DNA of 9,865 nt from Tannerellaceae bacterium (lineage in GTDB: Bacteria; Bacteroidota; Bacteroidia; Bacteroidales; Tannerellaceae). The stretch spans positions 1 through 9,865 of the forward strand of contig JAIRZN010000031.1 of the NCBI GenBank assembly GCA_031267205.1. Reading direction: 5' to 3'. The notes below the pieces were generated by a model. That model searched no databases, had not been told where the DNA came from, and was given only the letters and a program-made list of their open reading frames with translations. Both the position numbers and the translations under genes were made by a program. This document shows positions 6,770 to 9,865 of the stretch, piece by piece (the first letter of the stretch is position 1; every line of letters starts with the position of its first letter).

Positions 6770-7524
6770 AATAGATGAGATTTTTTGTGTACAGGTAATG
6801 ATAATAATGAAGCGGCTTCGGCATCGAGCAGAAACTCGCAGTTAGGATGAAGCTGGAGTACAGAGGCGGGAATATCCGTAGAGACAGGCCCTTCCAACAT
6901 CTTTTTCACGATCTCCGCCTTATGGACGCCCTTAGCGACCAACACTATTTTGCGGGCGTGCATAATGTCTTTGATTCCCAGCGTAAGGCCTCCCAAGGAA
7001 TGCTCCGGCGGGGTTTGGGTTTCCTCCCTCACTCTCTTCTCAAAATCAGGATCCATGGGCGATACCCAAGTGCGGCTCTCGAAGGGCGTGCCCGGCTGGT
7101 TGATACCGATATGACCGTTGGCGCCCAGACCGAGTATCTGGAGGTCGATACCTCCCCTGTCTTCCAAAGCTTTTTGGAAAAGGGCCGATTCGCGTTCAAA
7201 ATCATCCGACTGGGTAGGGGGCATGATAAAGTTGTCCTCGCCGATACCCAGCGGGCCGGCTATCTGTTCCTTTATCATAGTGTAACACGAGCCTTTGTAC
7301 TCGCGCGGGAGGTTGGTCAGCTCGTCGACATTGAACAGCGTAATATTTGTTACGTCAAACGGGTAAAGACGGAAGATGTGCGCCGCTATGGCGTGCATCT
7401 TCTTTGTCGTTTGTCCCGTAGACAGACCGATAACGGCATGCGGATTACTTATCATCTCGCCTATTATCCGCCAAGCGGCAATGCGGTCAAACTCGGATTC
7501 GTTTTTTGCGATGGTTATATTCAT
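6766..7524 (-). CDS. nagB: Glucosamine-6-phosphate deaminase (NagB type)
   Basis: The product has 252 residues, close to the short NagB forms such as that of Bacillus subtilis. NagB converts glucosamine-6-phosphate to fructose-6-phosphate plus ammonia in the cytoplasm. Visible features are the phosphate loop GLSTGQTT (33-40), FNVDE with the proton-shuttling Asp67 (equivalent to Asp72 in E. coli), LGLGANGHIGINQPG (131-145) with catalytic His138, SLGGLTLG (176-183), the phosphate-binding region GVHKAEIVKKMLEGPV (199-214) and ASVLQLHPN (220-228). Position 136 is Asn, as in Bacillus-type enzymes where E. coli has Asp141. Position 143 is Gln where most members have Glu (Glu148 in E. coli, part of the catalytic relay); this is unusual. 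It begins 12 bases after the ROK kinase and overlaps the transporter start by 4 bases. An isomerase on a related amino-sugar phosphate is the main alternative. Confidence 0.85.
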   Translation of the reverse strand: MNITIAKNESEFDRIAAWRIIGEMISNPHAVIGLSTGQTTKKMHAIAAHIFRLYPFDVTNITLFNVDELTNLPREYKGSCYTMIKEQIAGPLGIGEDNFIMPPTQSDDFERESALFQKALEDRGGIDLQILGLGANGHIGINQPGTPFESRTWVSPMDPDFEKRVREETQTPPEHSLGGLTLGIKDIMHARKIVLVAKGVHKAEIVKKMLEGPVSTDIPASVLQLHPNCEFLLDAEAASLLSLPVHKKSHLL

Positions 7525-7536
7525 AATGTATATAAT

Positions 7537-8481
7537 TCAGGCAATATTCATAGCAATGACGCCCGCCCCCATCAAACCGATGAACACAGGGTTAAGTTTG
7601 GTAATAACAACCCCATTGGTAACGAAGCGCAAGGTCGTAGGGTTCAGTTTTTCCAACGTCTTTGTATGCAGGTATCCGTCGGCTACCAATCCGCCTCCGA
7701 GTACAATCGTGTCAGGGTCGGTCACTCTAACCAAGTTCATTATCAGGTTAGCCAGCGCTTGGGAAGCATTTTCCACCAATTGCACGCACAGGGGGTCGCC
7801 CTTGCGGCTGAGAGCGAATATTTCATTCACCGAGACCCGTTCGCCTACGCCTGCTGGAAACTGGAGCTTCGTCTCATAGTCCTTGCATAAGGTCCTTGCA
7901 CACAAGTCAAGGCCGCCTGCCGAGGCGATCAGTTCTACGCAGTCCGTACGCCCGCATCCGCATTTAAGTCCGAGATTGACACCCACCTGCGTATGGCCTA
8001 CTTCTCCCGCATTGAAATGGCTACCGCGTATCTGCTGTCCGTTGACGACGAAGCCGGCGGCTATTCCTGTTCCTATATTTATGTACGTGAAATTACGGGA
8101 GATTTGTCCGAAGCCGAATTGCTGCTCGGCGCGCGTCGCCACTTTCACGTCATTGTCGATAAAGCAGGGTATTCCGTAATACTCCGCCAGTTCCTTGGCT
8201 AAAGGTATCGGCTGAGTCCTTTTCGGGTCTATCTGCAGCCATATTCCCTGCTCCGCATCTACCCGTCCGATTAAACCCACGCCCATTCCGGCAGGTTGAC
8301 TGTTTACCCAGCCTATCGTCCGCTTATAATCATCTATGGATTCTTTAACAATATCCAAGGCCGATTGCTGGTTGAAAAAAGCCGACTCATATTTCTTATA
8401 CTTCAGGATATTCCCACAATTATCAAGTTCCCCGATTAATATTTTGGTACCTCCCAAATCAACACCTAAGTATGTTTCCAT
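7537..8481 (-). CDS. ROK-family sugar kinase
   Basis: From the chosen start the product has 314 residues. It carries the N-terminal ATP-binding motif DLGGTK (8-13), the catalytic Asp111 in FIDNDVK, the substrate loop AGEVGHTQV (158-166) with Glu160 and His163, and the ROK zinc cluster KCGCGRTDCVE with Cys174, Cys176 and Cys181. A second glycine-rich ATP motif, VLGGGLV, lies near 260-266. The frame stays open 11 codons further up to an ATG at 8514, but METYLGVDLGGTK is the usual spacing for this family, so 8481 is preferred. There is no DNA-binding domain, so this is a kinase and not a ROK repressor. ROK kinases phosphorylate glucose, mannose, GlcNAc, ManNAc or glucosamine in the cytoplasm. 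Lying first in an operon with nagB and a sugar porter, it most likely makes an amino-sugar 6-phosphate. If the sugar is glucosamine its product would feed NagB directly. Substrate is not provable here. Confidence 0.88.
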   Translation of the reverse strand: METYLGVDLGGTKILIGELDNCGNILKYKKYESAFFNQQSALDIVKESIDDYKRTIGWVNSQPAGMGVGLIGRVDAEQGIWLQIDPKRTQPIPLAKELAEYYGIPCFIDNDVKVATRAEQQFGFGQISRNFTYINIGTGIAAGFVVNGQQIRGSHFNAGEVGHTQVGVNLGLKCGCGRTDCVELIASAGGLDLCARTLCKDYETKLQFPAGVGERVSVNEIFALSRKGDPLCVQLVENASQALANLIMNLVRVTDPDTIVLGGGLVADGYLHTKTLEKLNPTTLRFVTNGVVITKLNPVFIGLMGAGVIAMNIA

Positions 8482-8532
8482 GACACTAATAAGATTTATT
8501 TTTATTGTATGCAATAGTACGCGGTTTTATTG

Positions 8533-8547
8533 GATAAAAGGTTTATC
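8533..8547. repeat. Dyad GATAAA-n3-TTTATC in the ROK leader
   Basis: A perfect 6-base inverted repeat with a three-base spacer (AGG) lies between the predicted ROK -7 box and the ROK start, so it would be in the 5' leader of the operon. A similar half-site, GGATAAA, occurs twice in the dyad upstream of the response regulator at 9393-9416, but there the arms face the other way. It could be an operator or a small mRNA hairpin; a 6-base AT-rich dyad may also be chance. Confidence 0.35.
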
Positions 8548-8593
8548 TGTAATCAAAAAAAGTTTAAAAACAGACATTAGCCGTATATCCGCG

Positions 8594-8601
8594 CAAATAT
8601 A
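8594..8601 (-). promoter_or_regulatory. Predicted -7 promoter box for the ROK-nagB-transporter-GH9 operon
   Basis: On the minus strand this reads TATATTTG, matching TAnnTTTG. It would place the transcription start near 8588 and leave a leader of a little over 100 bases before the kinase ATG at 8481. No clear -33 TTTG lies 19-21 bases further up, so the promoter may depend on an activator. It is the only full -7 match noticed between the upstream regulator and the kinase. Confidence 0.5.
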
Positions 8602-8656
8602 AGTCTTTACGGCAGATAACGATGTGGTTTGTAAGATGAAATGCGTACATTATGCG

Positions 8657-8689
8657 CTCGTTTGCGAGTTGCGGGGCAAGCGCTTGCCC
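8657..8689. repeat. Two adjacent inverted repeats, including a perfect 16-bp GC-rich palindrome
   Basis: The gap between the response regulator stop and the ROK promoter holds a small dyad (CTCG-TTTG-CGAG, 8657-8668) and, five bases on, the perfect palindrome GGGCAAGCGCTTGCCC (8674-8689). The palindrome contains GCAAnCGnTTGC, the layout of LacI-family operators such as the PurR box, with central CG. It lies about 75 bases upstream of the predicted -7 box of the kinase operon and about 30 bases after the regulator stop. As RNA it would form a 6-base stem with a GCGC loop, but no U-run follows on the minus strand, so a classical terminator is not supported. Operator or mRNA 3'-end structure are both possible. 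Confidence 0.6.
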
Positions 8690-8718
8690 GGTATGCATGT
8701 TTTACTTCAAAATACGGT

Positions 8719-9342
8719 TCAGTTTATATTCCCGATCAATCCCTCTTTGCGTGCATTGGCGATTAGTTCGACCGGATTCGATGCGTTTAATTTCAGGTTT
8801 AGCTTCTTGCGGAACGAGAGGACTGTTGCATGTCCTATGCCTAACTGTTCCGCGATTTCAATGTTACTCATTCCTTTGGATACCAAATGCAGCACCTGTT
8901 TCTCGCGTGGCGTGAGGTTGACGGCCATCTTGGTTGTCTTCCTGATAACCTGTTCCATTTGCCGGCTGATGTATATCTCGCCGTGCATCACGGCGTGAAT
9001 AGCTTCAAGCACTTCGCTCACGGCTTCGCTCTTTATAATGTAACCCGAAGCGCCGTTTCTCAACATTAATATTACGCTTGAGTATTCGTCATGGCCGGTC
9101 AGGGCTATGATTTTCATTTTCGGATAGTTTTTGTGCGCCTCTGCACAGAACATAGTACCGTCGCCGTCGGTCATATTTATATCAAGCAGCATCACATCGG
9201 GGCAATTTAACGCCAGCGTTCTCCTGCAATCCGACAGCTTAAACGAAAAACCCGTCACACGGGCGATACCCGAATTGTTGATTACCGGGACCAATAACTC
9301 CACAACCATTGCATGGTCGTCAACTATATGTACATTTATCAT
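8719..9342 (-). CDS. NarL/LuxR-type response regulator
   Basis: From the chosen start the product has 207 residues. The receiver domain, about 1-120, has the acidic pair Asp8-Asp9 (HIVDDH), phospho-acceptor Asp54 (MLLDINM), Thr82 (ALTGHD) and Lys104 (YIIKSE), all intact. Residues about 142-202 are a LuxR/GerE helix-turn-helix: LTPREKQVLHLVSKGMSNIE, then IAEQLGIGHATVLSFRKKLN. An ATG 13 codons further up (9381) is in frame, but it lies upstream of a -7 box match at 9367-9374, and MINVHIVDDH at 9342 is the normal beginning of this family, so 9342 is preferred. It is a cytoplasmic transcription factor that would be phosphorylated by a histidine kinase; no kinase lies beside it in the window. It is separated from the kinase operon by 237 bases with inverted repeats and a second promoter, so it is probably its own unit. 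Target genes cannot be inferred. Confidence 0.9.
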   Translation of the reverse strand: MINVHIVDDHAMVVELLVPVINNSGIARVTGFSFKLSDCRRTLALNCPDVMLLDINMTDGDGTMFCAEAHKNYPKMKIIALTGHDEYSSVILMLRNGASGYIIKSEAVSEVLEAIHAVMHGEIYISRQMEQVIRKTTKMAVNLTPREKQVLHLVSKGMSNIEIAEQLGIGHATVLSFRKKLNLKLNASNPVELIANARKEGLIGNIN

Positions 9343-9366
9343 ATCAATAGTTTTTATTTTCCGTTG

Positions 9367-9374
9367 CAAAAGTA
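9367..9374 (-). promoter_or_regulatory. Predicted -7 promoter box of the NarL-type regulator
   Basis: On the minus strand this reads TACTTTTG, matching TAnnTTTG, 24 bases before the ATG at 9342. No -33 TTTG is evident; the expected place overlaps the inverted repeat at 9393-9416. The box argues that the in-frame ATG at 9381 is not the start. Confidence 0.45.
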
Positions 9375-9392
9375 GATGCAAGGCAAATGCCG

Positions 9393-9416
9393 TTTATCCC
9401 CTGATGTGAGGATAAA
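9393..9416. repeat. Dyad TTTATCC-n10-GGATAAA upstream of the regulator promoter
   Basis: Perfect 7-base arms are separated by ten bases. The near arm begins 18 bases upstream of the -7 box and so covers the -33 region, a usual place for an operator. It could be an autoregulatory site of the NarL-type protein or a site for another factor. No U-run follows the stem on the minus strand, so it is not a clear terminator for the DUF1593 gene. The rest of the gap, 9417-9560, shows nothing that can be supported. Confidence 0.45.
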
Positions 9417-9560
9417 TGTACAAAATTATCGCCATCTCTATCCCAGCCTCAACTCCGCAATCCTTAACCGGCAGCAAATTTCACCCGTTGTGCACTGAGA
9501 GACATGAGTTCGATGCAAGAAATTCTCTGCGCTCTTTCATTGTCAGTAAGTGATTTGCAA

Positions 9561-9865
9561 CTACCCAAGTTCATAATCATGGAGACAACCGGCCGGCATA
9601 GGGACTTTTCCAATAAGTCTAATAATGAGTCTGTGATAGCGCGTCAATGCCGGAGTCCCGTTGTCTTCAGCTTCAAGTATCAGGTGTATCGTATCCCCTG
9701 GCTTTGCATCGGAGGGGACGTCGACTGATATTGACGCGGATTCAGCGTTGTCGATACTGACATTTCCGTCATACGAGCCTACCTTGAATTGCCACCACCG
9801 GATCAGCAGCGAATCCTTGTCCGGGTCGGTAACGGTTGCCTTGATTTTCAGTCTTTCGCCCGGAG
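9561..9865 (-). CDS. DUF1593 / Sde182-like protein, C-terminal domain (partial)
   Basis: The 3' end of a minus-strand gene enters from the right edge: 100 residues and a TAG stop at 9561-9563. The segment begins PGERLKIKATVTDPDKDSLL, continues with IRWWQF (21-26), VPSDAKPGDTIHLILEAEDN (49-68) and GTPALTRYHRL (69-79), and ends GKVPMPAGCLHDYELG. The block with 'DPDxDxL..RWW', 'AKPGDTIHLILE' and 'DNGTPxLTRY' is the beta-sandwich tail typical of DUF1593 (Sde182-like, nucleoside-hydrolase-like) proteins, which are usually exported and often found with plant-polysaccharide or sugar-use genes in Bacteroidota. The last 16 or so residues extend past the usual end of that domain. The hydrolase-like N-terminal domain is outside the window, so nothing can be said of its active site. 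It is a separate unit from the NarL-type regulator, 218 bases away. Confidence 0.75.
   Translation of the reverse strand, partial: PGERLKIKATVTDPDKDSLLIRWWQFKVGSYDGNVSIDNAESASISVDVPSDAKPGDTIHLILEAEDNGTPALTRYHRLIIRLIGKVPMPAGCLHDYELG

Noticed and set aside
6847..7890. A 347-codon plus-strand open frame opposite nagB and the ROK kinase.
   Set aside because: It spans two clear minus-strand genes in antisense and shows no domain; a coding shadow.
8482..8514. ROK kinase starting at the upstream ATG (8514).
   Set aside because: The 11 extra residues precede the normal family start, METYLGVDLGGTK; the downstream ATG at 8481 fits better.
9504..9728. A 74-codon plus-strand open frame near the right edge.
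   Set aside because: It overlaps the DUF1593-like coding end in antisense and has no support as a protein.

Overview
The window looks like a chromosomal segment of a Bacteroidota bacterium, most likely of the order Bacteroidales; the genus cannot be fixed from the sequence. The reasons are AT-rich leaders with few Shine-Dalgarno sites, three matches to the Bacteroidota -7 promoter box TAnnTTTG, an AraC-type output module of the kind found in Bacteroides hybrid two-component systems, and family types common in that group (ThuA-like, DUF1593/Sde182-like, FucP/NagP-like).

Layout. Bases 1-119 (+ strand) are the 3' end of a polyprenyl-phosphate sugar transferase, convergent with everything else. 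All other genes are on the minus strand. Read in the direction of transcription (right to left) they are: the C-terminal end of a DUF1593/Sde182-like protein (9561-9865, cut by the window edge); a NarL/LuxR-type response regulator with its own predicted promoter (8719-9342); a 237-base gap with inverted repeats and a predicted promoter; then a seven-gene run: ROK sugar kinase (7537-8481), NagB-type deaminase (6766-7524), FucP/NagP-type sugar transporter (5510-6769), secreted GH9 glycoside hydrolase (3076-5499), a 326-base gap mostly filled by a 21-bp tandem array, a ThuA-like lipoprotein (1985-2749), a second ThuA-like secreted protein (1158-1955), and a REC-AraC response regulator (140-1141).

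How the genes may work together. GH9, sugar/H+ symporter, ROK kinase and glucosamine-6-phosphate deaminase form a compact path from an exported glycosidase to fructose-6-phosphate. The first four genes are separated by 12 bases, a 4-base overlap and 10 bases, so they are almost certainly one operon. No N-acetylglucosamine-6-phosphate deacetylase (NagA) is present here, and some GH9 enzymes are exo-beta-glucosaminidases. This points to glucosamine-containing oligosaccharides as a possible substrate, but that is inference. The ThuA pair and the AraC-type regulator probably belong to the same sugar-use unit, separated from the catabolic half by the repeat array.

The strongest unexplained signal is that array at 2800-3044. 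It holds twelve copies of a dyad-symmetric sequence on an indel-free 21-bp period (two helical turns). It can pair in two alternative registers, and one end grades into a match to a promoter -7 box. Other points are a response regulator that appears to carry a remnant of a histidine-kinase dimerisation domain with Tyr in the His position, a Glu-to-Gln change in the NagB active-site motif, and a LacI-family-like palindrome upstream of the ROK promoter.
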